Positions 1-13,217 of a stretch of DNA of 64,000 nt are shown piece by piece; within the stretch, counting starts at the first letter, position 1, and each line of letters begins with the position of its first letter. The translations under genes were made by a program, and so were the position numbers. The notes under the pieces were generated by a model, which was not told the DNA's origin, did no database searches, and worked only from the letters and a program-made list of their open reading frames with translations. Source of the DNA: Tanytarsus gracilentus (lineage: Eukaryota > Arthropoda > Insecta > Diptera > Chironomidae); assembly GCA_038502055.1 (NCBI GenBank), contig JAXRKN010000036.1, forward strand, positions 1,116,001 through 1,180,000. The letters run 5' to 3'.

Positions 1-2695
1 GTAAAATTTTTAAAGGATGAGAACATGTGATGCCATACAAGCTTCCTAAAACGAGCAGACTACTCGTTAGATTTTAGTTATTGCGATGATTTGGGTTGAA
101 TTTAAAATATTTTTTAACATCAACATAAATAATTTCGATATTTTTTTATGATCACATTTCACCACAAGGGTGTAAAATTTATTCAAAATTGAAATGTGTC
201 AGAAAAACTAAATTTTACACAGCTATAATGTGATCATCATCACCACCAGCATACGCGACACTTCTTGAGAATTTTTTCTTTTGGTACAAAAAATTTTATT
301 CCCATTTCCGATAGCGATTCAGAAAAAAAATCATCTGGTTGTGTTTGAAGAAATAAAATAAAAAAATATTTTGAGGAAGACCGAGCAATAAAAGTTTTGA
401 ATATCACACACACACAGACGATATTCTTGAGAGTGTGAAAGAATTGTAATGAGGGCGCGATATGAGCGGAATTTCACACAATTTTCATAATGGCACATTG
501 TCGCTGTCATTCTTCTCCCCCGCAATGATAATTTTATGCTTTTCTCTTTCCTCATTTATATTTATGTGTTCACAAAACGACTCTGCATATGTGCGTTAAA
601 AATATATATACTTTTTATGTCGCTCTCCTCCTTCTTTTTTTCTAAAAATTATGTGTTTATTTCTTGAATTAAAAGCCGAAAGAGAACAATGCAGTCACAA
701 ATATACACGAAGCAGCAAGAAGAAGAAATGAGAATAACAAATTGAACGGTTGCACAATAAAAAAAATATCAACGTTTTAAAAATGTGGAAAAGAGCATCA
801 ATTGATGCACTTAAAGGCATTCTTCGACGGGGTTCGAGATAGTGAAAACACTTGTTTCAATGATAGTCAAGTGAGAAGTGGACACAATGGCTGTTTGCGG
901 GTAATAAACACGTCGAGATGCAATAAAATAAATTTTTTCTGTGTGGTTAAACGGAATGTGAAGAATTTCTCAAGGATGTTCATTTCTCAAAACAAAATTC
1001 AATTTTTAAATAGCTGAATAAAAGTTTAATTAAATTCTCAAAAAACATGCGAAAGAAAAATTTCTCAAAAGAACCGCGAAAATATTTCAATTTATTTTTC
1101 TATGCTTTTTATCTCATCATCGCATAAAAAATATATACCATCAGATCCAGCTGCCAACGGTCCACCACACACACAATAATTTAATTTAATTGATATTTGT
1201 TTTGCTCTTTCTTTTGCGAGAAACGGATTTTCAATGCAAAACCGCAGGCTCTGGGTCTTTTATTATAGCTGACGCTGATGTTGCTACTGCACAGTGCTGT
1301 AATTAATTTGTCAATGGAATTCATTTGTTGTCGAGTCTCTCGTTGCCCTTTTTCACCATACATATTTTACATTTATTCAATTTTATGTAAAAGCATTGCA
1401 TTCAATTACGATATCAGCATTTGCTTCGCTTGTGAGCGCACACCATAAAATATTATCTGCACATGTTAACCGAAGGTGCCATGTCAGACAATTTCACTTA
1501 AACAAAAAATCTTCATTGCACGATCTCGACAATGAAAAGTATGCAGAAATTACAAATTTGCACTTATCGAGCTTTTGGTTAAAATCTAGCTAATTTTTAA
1601 CTGCAAAATGTCAGTCGAGGAGAGTGAGATAAGAAGAGGAAAATTATTGTGTGGTGAAATAAACCCGAGAGCCATGAGAGCATATCTTAATTGCGATGAA
1701 ACGTCTCTGTTTACTGTTTACTTACGCGCATAGCAACTCAACCTTCTGAGAGCGAGAATAATGCGACATTCAGAAGGAAAATGAAGAGCATTATGAGATT
1801 TTTGTGAAGGGCAATGAAATGTTATGAGTTCAAGCTGGGTTCAGATGAAGAGAGTTAAAAATATCTCTCAGGTCAATATTTAGGTTTTTCTTAAACAAAT
1901 AATTGCAAAGTAGTTAAATTTTAAATGACTCACAACTTTTATCAGTTATTTCAAAGTAGTTAAATTACTCTTATTACTGCGCCAATCTCATAATATGCAA
2001 AGTAACTACAAACTTACAACGAGACTTCATAATCGTTATATTGACTAATAACGACAGTTTTACTTTATTACATCAGCCTGAAGGGATAATTACTCATTGC
2101 ATGCATAATCTTGCGAGTTTCAAGAGAAGTGCGAGCAGATAATAATAATGCAGGAGTATAAAGATGTTAAACTTAATATTCATTTATGTGACATTAGAGT
2201 TGAGACTTTGTAAAGCTGTGAGGTCTTTTTATTCCCTCACTTAGACCCTCAAAGCGATAAAAAAATTCATAAAATTTCGGCTAAAATTTACGAGAACGTT
2301 CTTAAAGAGATTAAAAATCCTCACAATATCTCATCCTAAAAAAAATTCATCATAACTCCGCTTAAAAACGCGATCTCCACATAAATAAAATTAAATGTTA
2401 TTTATACACAGTACGAGAGTGCATAGCGAAAGGGCTGTTGATGGAAGCGATTGTTTGTGAGAGCGGATGAAGCATTTTAACATTTTTTTCTCTCTTCCAT
2501 CCGCTCCTTCTGTATCATTCCATAGCCTCTCGAAATTGTTTTTAAAATTCTTTTTCATCCAAAATGATGAATTTCTTTCGTTCGCTTTCCTCTCGTTTGT
2601 ACGCGCTTCAAATAAATTCATTGCTGCTCTTTTTTATTGAGGAAAGCCACGCGAATCGAAATCATCTGGGAGCTGCTACTGGGCCTCTCTATCTT

Positions 2696-2711
2696 TCTCT
2701 CTCTCTCTCTC
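2696..2711. repeat. (TC)n microsatellite
   Basis: Eight uninterrupted TC dinucleotides, directly visible. It is a simple repeat in the gene-free upstream region with no evident function. Confidence 0.8.
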
Positions 2712-5700
2712 GATTCAATAAAATTTAATTAACAAGAAAAATATTTTTTTGCTCTGTCTCACAATCACCTATTTTTATTTGTGTTTTAGAATTTTTTTTC
2801 GTGTATCTCTCGAACCGTGTGCACGATTTTTTTATAAATGTACGCGATGGATAGAAAGCGGCGAGGCGCTCATGGACTCGTTCAACATGAAAATATTACA
2901 AACATTTGTTTCAATTTCGCCGAAAAGTTAACAGAAATTCTTTCGCTCACATTCTCGCTGCTATAGTGCGAGGATATTTAGGTCAATTGCCCACGCCAGA
3001 GAATGAAAATTATTATGTTCTTCCTCCTTTCTTTTGCTGCTTGCAATATTTATCCACTTCTCGAGAAGTCATATATTTTTTTTGCTTCTTTTTACTCTTT
3101 ATGAGATAAACTTGGTCGTTTGTATAAACTTTAAATTTTTAATCCCATTTAATGGATTTATGAACTTTGTTAAGGAACTGGATTTCTTTTTAAAAAGTAT
3201 TATTGACAAAAAGTAAGAATAAAAAATTTATTATCTGATGGAATTGCTTGGGAAGATGATAAAGGTGATAATGGAGAGTCAAACGGCTGGAGACGTTTTA
3301 AGGACAAAATTTTACCCTGCCGGCACACTTAAAATTTTTATGTATTATTAAGTTGGTATGAAAGTTTATAAGTTTACACATTTCAATAATTAAATATATT
3401 TTTTTTGCATTATTACTGCTTTGACTTATGATTTTTCTTGAGAAATTCAAAAAAAATCATTTAATAAAGTTTAATTTAAATTCTTAAACATCTCTATCAA
3501 ATCTTAATTAAAATCCTTCAAAGTGTCCCAACCCCTTCACTTTCGTTTTTAAAATTTCATCAACACTAATAAAAATCCCATAAATTTTTAAGTACATTTT
3601 CCATCACATATCAATCGAATTTACTCACAGATGTCAATAAACGACAGTCAACTTTTCTCGATTGTCACAAGAGAAATTTTTGTTGCTATTTACGCTGCGC
3701 TGACATATTTGCTGTGTCTTTACGTCGCACTCATTCGAAATTGAAGCGCCCTCACTCGAACACTGCCATTTATCCTCCCTCATTATCAAAAAGATATATT
3801 TTTTCGTCATCGAGATATTTGTACAACAGAAACATGCAAAAGGGAATCGAAAATGTCAACTGATTGTCAATCAAACGGTTCTTCGATCGATTGCATGCAT
3901 GGTAGTGGGAGATTTTAATCATTTCACGTTTAAAATTAATTGAATATTTTTTTTCCTATTTTTATCAGAAAGGTTGAAAATTATTTTAGCAAATGTGCTT
4001 CGGTCATTGGCACTGAAAAAATGTCATAAAATTAAAAGAGGGACAATAATTGTTAAATGACACTGCTCAGAAGCATTTTGAACTGTAAACAATTTTAACA
4101 GGAAGTTTTAATTTTTTGTCAGAGACAGAAAAGGGAAAATTTCAACTATTTATCATTTTTCCCTCGAGTTGAGGAAAGACAAAAAAAAGTTTTACGAGAG
4201 AAGGGATTGAAAAAATCTCGTTAGTACTCTCGCTTAAAGGGAGCAACATCACAGCGATGTCATTCAACATTATTTCAAACACCAATTGACATATGTTGCA
4301 GCTCGTTGTCGCTCACTTACTTACTATTTAAAGAGTTTTATCTACACTGTGATGAACTTGATATTTAATTTGATGATGAGACACGACGGTTTTTGAATCG
4401 ATTTTATAAAATAAAAAATTTTATTCAATGAAACGGAAAATGATTGAAATTTTTAAATTACAAAATAGATAAAAGTAGGCACTTAGTAATTTTAGAAATT
4501 TTAATATTAAAGGGGGGTCACTGAGTAATTCAACAAATTTAGAATCCAGTAATATTTTATTTCATTTATTCACAACTTTGTCACAATCTCTTCAGTCGAA
4601 ACAATTTCTTCATTCTCGAATGATTTTCTATCTTTTAAAACTTTCAAGTTTTTCCTCTCAATCGCTTTCCATAGCGACGTTAAAATAAAAAACAAAATCG
4701 ATTTTAATGCAAGTTGAAAACAAAGAAAGCACAAAGTTGCGATGAGAACAAATTCATTTTGCTTTTGTCGCTTTTTCCATTCGATTCCCTTGAAACTGTC
4801 CATCATCTAAGTCGAGTGAAAATTATTTTCATGAATAAATAAGTTCGGTGCTTTCCTTACAAAGGAGCGACACCATACTAGCGTCCATATCAAAACGTAA
4901 ATGATGGCAAAGAGGCGAAGTTCCCTCAGAACCATTCTCTAATTAACTTTTTTCTTTCGGCCAACTTTTGCGCCTTTTTTTAATAAACTTCACACTCCAA
5001 CACTGATGAATAATGAATGAGAGCTCGATGATTTTTTTCTGTTCATGAAATATTCATTTTTAATAATTTCTCCGGCCTTTCGTGTCGAATCTTAATCAAA
5101 TTACATGCGGTCCCATAATTCATGATGTTTCGTAATTAAAATTAATCAGATTTCCTATAATCTAGACTACCTTTATGCGATCTAAAAATGCATATTTGAG
5201 GCATCTCGTTTTGAATTATGTGACAACTTAAATTTTTTAAAACCTTTATGCATGAAAAAATAATTTCGCCTAGATCAAAAGAGTTTTTTGTTCTATTAAA
5301 TTAATTATCAAACTTTTCATAGAAAAAACATTTTTTGTGGTTTTGTTTGCGAAAAAAAAACTTTTTAATCTAACTCATCAAAAACATTTGCGTGATGCAC
5401 TTTGAAATTGAGTGACTTCACTTTGTTGCCTTGTTTTTTTCACCATGAAATTTAATAAAGCAAAAACTTTTAAACATTTAACTCTAAGAGGAGTTATACA
5501 TGAGAGCTTAAAATATGCCTTTATATGGGATGTTGATGCATTAAAACCGCAATTTCATGCGATGTGTGTACTAGATATTCCTAAAGAAAAGATTGACTTG
5601 CAATTGCAATGTGATGTGAAATTAATTGCTTGTAATAAGGAAAGAAGGCGCACGTCAATGACAGCAAATTGATTGTAAATTTTGTTGACAAGTCAATTAA

Positions 5701-7427
5701 ACTTCGACGACAAAGTTGTTGTTAATAAACTATTAATAAAGTTCTTCTGAGATTTTGTAGAAAAATATATTGGAGAAAATAATTAATCTCATTCGAGCAT
5801 TGCAAGCATATGTGTGCTGATATGGCGAAACTAATTAATTACTTTTTCCACTTTTTTGACAAATTATGGTGCGATTGGCAAGCAATTAATTACAAAAATA
5901 ATTATATCGAGATGCGGCATATTTTTTGGCGTCAATTAATTTCATCAAAGCACTTTTGGAGTTGGGATAAAAAAAATTCATTGTTTGCAAATAAATTAAA
6001 GTGGCATCAATTAAAATCTCATTCATAAAATTAACTCTCGGTAAATGAAAAAATATTTTAAATCTCACCTTTACGAACTTTTTAAAAGCCCATATTTTCC
6101 TTTTAATAATCCTCTTCGCATCCCGTAATAATTCTCAAGTACCTTCAAAATATTTTTTCATTTATAAAAAAATTCTCAACTTCTTGCGGTGTTTTCATTT
6201 AAAAATGACAGATTCAAATGTTTATTACGAGGAAAGAAAAAGGTAGCAAAAGAAAAAAAAGTTACAGGATGTACTTGAGAAACTGTTAATGCTGCTGTCA
6301 TAAAAAAATTCTTTCCTTTCTCACTCGCTCGTAGACCCATATTTTTTATGTCTACTAATTTATATTCAGAATCTCGTTTCGAGGTGTTTTTTTGGAGGGT
6401 ATTCTTAAAAACTTTTTGTTGTTGAGCATTTTAAAGATGAAATTCTTAAAAAAGTAAAAACTTTTTTCTGTTTTAAATTATTTGATGACTAAACGGTCAT
6501 TGGAAATTTAAATCACAAGTGTCCAAGGTATACCTAGATAGTGAAATTTTTATGTAAAACATTTTGAGAATTTTCCCAAAAATTAGTTAAATTAATAAAA
6601 TAAAAATTTTGTAACCCTCAAAAATTTAATTCGGTGATAATCCCTAAATTTATTAAAAAGTGGTGCTCTCTCACCTCAAAATTCAGTTAAATTCGCTTCC
6701 TTACATTTTAACAATATAAAATCCAAAAAAAGTCACACAGCTGGAGCAGCGAATGCGAAAAGGAAACGAATTGTAATAATGAGAAAGAAAATGATAAGTC
6801 TCCGTTTCATAAAAAAATAAATTATCGCATTCGATTATTGCACGAATTAGTGGCTTACTTTGCAACATCTGCATCACCATCTCGGGCTCTCTCCCGCGCG
6901 GTTGAGGTGATTCGTGTAATATTCAAAATATGTAAATTGAGCTCAAAGGCAAGAATCTCGTCCCGCCATTAATATTCATCGAACTCGATGCTCTGCTCGA
7001 TCTTTTATTCATTTTAATGTGTGTGATTTTTTCGCTCGACTCTCATAGCAATTTCCATTTTTTCACCATTATTTATTTACGCTTCTTTCGCTGTCGAATT
7101 CATAGCCTTATACACACGCGCTCATACTGTGAGTACACACCATATAGTGACGGTGTCATTGCTTGTTTGATATTCTCTCTGTTACATATATCGGGCCTTT
7201 CTCTGCCGTTGATTTACATAATAATTTTTATCTTTTTTTTTCGCGTTCGTTATATCCACGAAAAAAATATTTAAACATGAGATTTTAACATTATTTACTC
7301 TCATCACACATGTGTTGAATGTGGGTTGACAATTTACTGGATAATAAAATCAAAAGAGATTTAAATTTTTATTTTAAAAATATGAAAAGTTAATTTTTAA
7401 TTTTATATTTCTCATTTTTATTTACAG

Positions 7428-7468
7428 AAGGCCTAAGTGAAAATTTAATTACATCGAAAGGATTTCAA
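7428..7468 (+). other. Exon-like 41-nt segment (candidate microexon)
   Basis: The segment is preceded by an acceptor-like tract (CTCATTTTTATTTACAG, ending at 7427) and followed by a strong donor (GTGAGTAAAA, from 7469). One frame is open and would read GLSENLITSKGFQ after two bases that complete a split codon. It then ends exactly on a codon boundary. It cannot join in frame to the similar segment at 13165-13217, because that one also needs one preceding base. It could be an alternative leader exon of the kirre/rst gene or a chance match. Splice-like motifs are common in DNA this AT-rich. Confidence 0.2.
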
Positions 7469-10400
7469 GTGAGTAAAATAATGACTTAAAAAATTATTTA
7501 ATTTAATTTTTAAAACGCTTTGAGTAAAAACTTTTTAACTCAATTTTTGTGTCGTTTCTTTTCACCCTATCTATTGCTATCAAAACGTAATTTATTATAT
7601 CGAAGGCGAGGCAATTAGTAAGCGATTTCGGACAGTTTACAATAAAATAAAAAAAACTGGAATTGGAAATAAAAAAAAGTTGTGAAGGGAACAAAAATCA
7701 TAATTTATCAGCTCTCGCGAGTTTAAAGTAAATTTTTTTCGCCTTCGTCGTCGGAGATAAAAGTGAAAAAGATAAATCAAAAAAAGAGGTAAAAACAATC
7801 AAAAAGAGCGTCTTCCGTAATAAATGGTTTTATTTATTTTAAAACACATAAATTGTCATTAAAGTTTGATATACATTTCGATGCCTAATGTGAGACGATA
7901 AATCAATTTTTTGAAGCGGCATCGAAAGTGAATTTTAATTTTTTATTTTTTGGGTGCGGCAGACAGAAGTGCGAAATTTCCACGCCAAAGAATATCCAAA
8001 ATAGGAGTTTAACGACAGGATTTTAAAATTTAATGATGGATGAAATCATTATTTTTATAACTTGTAATGAAATTACTGTGATTGCATAAAAAAACTTGAC
8101 ACATGCAATAAAATTCGATGAAACTTCGTTGATTTTTTTTATGACACTAATCCTGTCGCAAGCGTCAACAAATACACCGAACATAGTCGAAAGCGATGAG
8201 TCGCAGTTAATATTTTTTAAGGAATTGTAAACATTCTGTGAAATGGCGCTATTAAGTTGACTTTAAAGCACGCTTAATGGCAGAAAATCGCTTTCACGAA
8301 AAAAAAAGAAAAGAAAATCCATTAAAAATCAAAGATAAAATCGAAGGTGGATGTGTACGCTCAGGAAATACTAAATTATGAGAGTGTGTAAATTCCCATG
8401 CGGTCTCAAATTATCTCATCATCGTTCTTTTGCTCTGTTTTTGGGTCCGCAATCGTGATCTTGTAAAATTGATCCTCCCACTTACCACCAAAGGAATTTT
8501 TTCAACATCTTAAAACAAATACCGCAGCTGGGTTCTTTTTAATGCCTTTCCAATCCATGTTAAGAAACTAACACGAGATGAAAGCGATAATCAAAATATT
8601 AGCTCAGAATTTTTGTGGTGCAAGAGGTGAAAATTTTTGAGGTTTTTTAAAAAATTTTAATTATTTTTTTTTAATTTTAAAATTTTTTTAAATTATCATC
8701 CCTTGCATTTTTTTCGAGTAAGAAAATTAAGGATAATTACTCGCTCCTCTTATATAATAACCCCTCTTTCTCTCTCTGACCCTTCCTCTGCCAAGAAGAC
8801 CAATTATGGTTAGAATCTTGCGGCATTTCTCCTTTTTATCATTTTTCATTCGACTCACTGTAAATGCACTTTCAATATTGCGACCAGGTACCAAATTGAT
8901 TACCTCTCTTTTTTTCTCATGCTTAAAATATGAATTAATGAATTCTTAATGGGGGTTGCAGTGGAATTGATGATGATTTTCAAAGGAAGCGGAAAAATAT
9001 TGAAATAATAATGAATGAAAGCGTTCGTGCTTAGTTAATGAAAGGCCTTTAAGTCATTCGCTTGCTAATTATGAAAATTTCTCTCACTCTCCTGCGTTTA
9101 ATGAAAATTTTCTTGAACATGTTTTTGTGTGTGAGAGAGTGAAAATATAATTTGCAATTAAATTTTAATTTAAACGCTTTTAATTATCGTTCAACGAGGA
9201 AGTTTTGATTAAGAATCATGTTTGAACCCTTTTACTCGCGCATGTTTTGTGGTTATGATTAAAAAGGAATTTTTGTTACTTTAGAATATCTAGAAGAAAT
9301 AAATCTGACGCCACATTTCGACAATCCTAATTGAATATTAATGAGAACTTTTCTTCCTCATATATCATTCATTGTCATCGTCATGGTACTGCGTGTCGTG
9401 ATGTTGTGCTTTTTATTGTGTGCTAATCAGGGTGAATTTTCAAGTTAAAAACATGAAAAATTAAAATTTATTTTAATTCGTAATCCTCTTTGGCCTCTCT
9501 TCATTCCACTTTTTTTATCATCTCCTTCCACCTCTTCATCATTTTCTCTTGCCGTAAAATGCACCAGAATATACACCTGTCTCAAATTCTCACGATTTTT
9601 GCTTCTGCTGTTTCAATTTTTTACTCTTTTGCGAACACTTGGGCCAAGCATTATGCGAATATGTGAATGGCACAAAAATTATTATTAAATTTAATAACTT
9701 CTCATTCGGGATGTGTTTTTTAGCGTTCGCAATCATCTTTTTACAAGAGATTTTTATGGCAGATGTGTATTTTAGTTTTTTTCATGTTTAAATTATTTTT
9801 TAATTGAATTTGGATTTTTTTATTAAAATTTATAAAATATTGAGATTGTTGAATGATTTTTAATTTAATTTAATACTTTTATATAAATTTATTATGTTTA
9901 AAAAATTTACTAGGCGTTACGCAAGGTTAAGCCGTCCATAATTTTTTAAAACGTTAGTTTTCAATTTATTTACATCACAGAATTTTCAGATAAAATTTTT
10001 AAATTAATTAGAGCGTTACTATTCAAACAAACTGACAGACTTTAAGACAAATATAAAAATAATCGTTAAATTTTCAATTTTAATTTGTGTTGTTAAAATT
10101 TTGTTTCGTAATTATTTTGCAAAAATCACGCATTAAAAATTGCGAGAACGTCAATCAGTGCACATGTTGCAGTTGGAGAACTTTTCGGCACTCTTTTTTT
10201 TCTACTCCTCAATGATACTTTGACTCACTTATAACACTCTCGCAATCAAATGCAATTTCTCCACTCCGACAGAGAGTTCTCGACACGCAAACCGCACTTA
10301 CAACTTGCGTTTCATGTTCCACATCATATATGAAGGTAACGTTTTGTCGGTTTACTGCTCATTTTACACTCTTTTTTCGATAACAGTTGCACCGATTTTG

Positions 10401-13164
10401 CAATTTCATCTCGTCGCTGAAAGCTGTTGAAATTATTAAATTCCCGGTGAATGTAAAACATGCAAAAGTGAGACAGAAAATGGAATTTTGAGTGTACATA
10501 AAAAAATATAAGCGTGGGTTTTTCGGTCTGTTGCGGTTGCATTTAAAGCTTAATTTAGTTCATGATTTAATTTAATTTAAATATTTCTGTAATAAAAATA
10601 ACTTTATAGATGCGAATCGATAATTTTAAAGAGGAACTTAATTAAGGATGGAGAAAGAGTTGGCAACAGCCAAAAATAAACGAGACAATTTTTTTACTGC
10701 CTAGACACATTCTTCCTCATGTGTCGGAATGAAAATAAACGCAGAAAATTTTGCAAATTTACATTTTCTCTCGCTCATGTTTCATGTGCTGAAAAATTTT
10801 CCAAATCGATCGCGAAAAAAAGAGAAACGAGAAGAAGAGACAAAGAAAATCTGCAAATGACAGACAGAAAAATATCGAATTTCCTCCGTACGAGCGAAAG
10901 AGGTCGAGGATAAATTGAAAAATTAAGTTTCCATTAGCAAAAAAAAAAACATTTTTTTAGCTGCATTCTAAAATATCGATGTCATAATACTCGGTATACA
11001 GAAGCCTCACAAAATCCAGCCAATAATGCGTGCATTGTCGCTTTGTCAATTGATTGCGACATCGTTCAATGTTTACGGTCGTTGAATGGGTTCTTGGTGT
11101 GAGAAGAGAAAAATCAATCGATACAAAAAGTCAAGGAGTGAAAAGTTTTTGAAGTTTAACGGATTTTTTTATTTTAAAAAAGTTTCCACTCCTTGCACTC
11201 AAATCTTTTATTCATTTATTCTTCGACGTTGACCACCTCAATCACATCTGCTTCACTATGACAATAAAAGTTTTTATTAATTCCACGAAATCGGATAATT
11301 TCTTTATTAATATGACTTTTGTCTCTTCGCGTCTCGCTTGCGTTCGAGATGAAAACTGGTTTAGGTCATTTTTATAAAACATTTTTTTCTGTTTCAACTC
11401 AGCGCTTCCTGTTACAATTTTTTAAGAACTCGCTTTCGTGCGACAAGATTGTTACATGACTCGTAATTGGTTTTATCAAAAAATTATTTCGTTGTTAAAC
11501 CGCTAAGTATGTTTTAATTTGATGGTTTCATATTTAATTTTGTTTGACGAGATAATTTTTTGACATTTGACTTTCTCTGTGGCTAGGATGAAAGAGAAAA
11601 AAAAAGTTCTTGGACATTGAAGAGGGAAGAATTGCTCAAGACATTGATAGATGATGGCCAGACGATGGTCCATTAAATATTTGTACTAAACATAAATTTC
11701 AGTAATGTCAGAATGTCTTGAAGTGAATGAATATTGATTTTAGATGGACTGCAGAAGAGGGTGAGAAACTTGAATTTAAATTTATATTGCAACGACATAA
11801 TTTATGAACATCCCTAGACCAGAAAAAGAATTCATTATTGTCGCATTTTCTTCTCCATCTCTACTTGAGAACTTTTTTTTTGGAAGCGAAACAAAAATAG
11901 AATCAGTAACACCCAAAGGCAGAGAAAGCGAATAAGTCGAGACATATTTCATTTGCCGCCAGACGCTCTGTGCACTTTTTGTGTGTTTTTAATAAAAAAA
12001 GAAATTAAAGAATGAATTTTTTATTTTCATCTTGCTTCAATTAGTTGAATGAACTCAATTAATCGAGTTGTTTGCTTCCTTTAATAATTGCTAAGTGAAA
12101 TTAAAAATTGTTTGACATATTTTTCTTAAAATGTAACTTTAAAAAAATCAAACACAGTGAATGTAGTGAAAATTGAAAAACAACGTTAAATAATAGAAGC
12201 GCATGCATGCAAAATGAAGTACATTCATAATATGCTCGCTTTGCCATTGTAAATTTCATTATACAATACACACAGTTTGCTGTCTCGCCTAGACAATGCA
12301 CTCATTCTCCGCAGCGTCTGGAACCTTAAATATTTGCCACACACACACGACAGCGACAACGACAGCAAGAGGATTCATTGTAAAAGTTTTATGTGATTTT
12401 TTTGGTGGAGAAAATTAACCCAGTGAAAAATATTAAAATGTGATTTTTTGAATTATCCAAAAACTTTTTAATTCAATTTTCATTGTTAAAAAATAATTTC
12501 CTCACTGGTTATCGCTCGACTGCAGATATCGACAATAATTTTTCATATGAAACAAAAATATGCGAGCAAAGACAAAAACGAGAAAAGTTTTTTTCCACAT
12601 CCCCAATAGCAAATTTGCTGGAAGTACAAAAAAGGGACTTTTCCGAAAAAGTTTTCAATCAGTGCATTTAACGAAAACTTTAGTGGACACATTTCGAAGA
12701 GAGAAGAAGAACAGGAAAAAGGTCAAATTGTTATCGGAGGATAGTTAAGGAGATGAAAAACTTTTCCATTGTAAACTTCTAATGGTAAATGAAGTTGTTG
12801 GTTTCGAGGGGCAACATAGAAAAATGTGGAATGAAGAAAAACTTTTTTTTGTGCAGTTGAAATGATGCCAAGAAGAATTTTTGTGACGATTTTACCATCC
12901 AGAAAATTAATAATTTTTACAAGAGAGCACACAACGATTTGTAGACTGTCAACTGCAATAGAAAGTTGTAATTTTTCTGCACTCCGAGCTGATAAGTTGA
13001 TTGTTGCGAGAGGAGAGAAAAGTTATGGGATTTTAATTGAGAAAACATTTTTGAGCTTTTTGAAATTAGATTTTTTTATTTAAACTTCATTGTGATGCAA
13101 TTAATTTAATTTTGAGATTTCAATCAACAACCAAAACTAACTTTTACAAATGTTCTAATTTCAG

Positions 13165-13217
13165 ACGAAAATTTTGGTGCTTACATAGTGAAAATAGAGC
13201 AACAAGACAACTTGAAG
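13165..13217 (+). other. Exon-like 53-nt segment (candidate microexon)
   Basis: The acceptor-like TGTTCTAATTTCAG ends at 13164 and a consensus donor (AAG|GTAAGTTCG) starts at 13218. After two bases the frame reads ENFGAYIVKIEQQDNLK with no stop and ends on a codon boundary. A second frame is also open. This has the best splice-site pair of the upstream region. No flanking exon that joins in frame was found, so it may be an untranslated leader exon, a lone exon of a long-intron gene, or chance. Confidence 0.25.

Noticed and set aside
825..835. GGGTTCGAGAT and other GTTCGA occurrences resembling a tRNA B box
   Set aside because: No A box at the proper distance and no cloverleaf arms. I found no tRNA gene in the window.
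9913..9922. GGCGTTACGC here and at 45032-45041, resembling the GCGTAACCCAC ends of the intron elements
   Set aside because: The match is short and not exact, with no further similarity around either copy. It is too weak to call element fragments.
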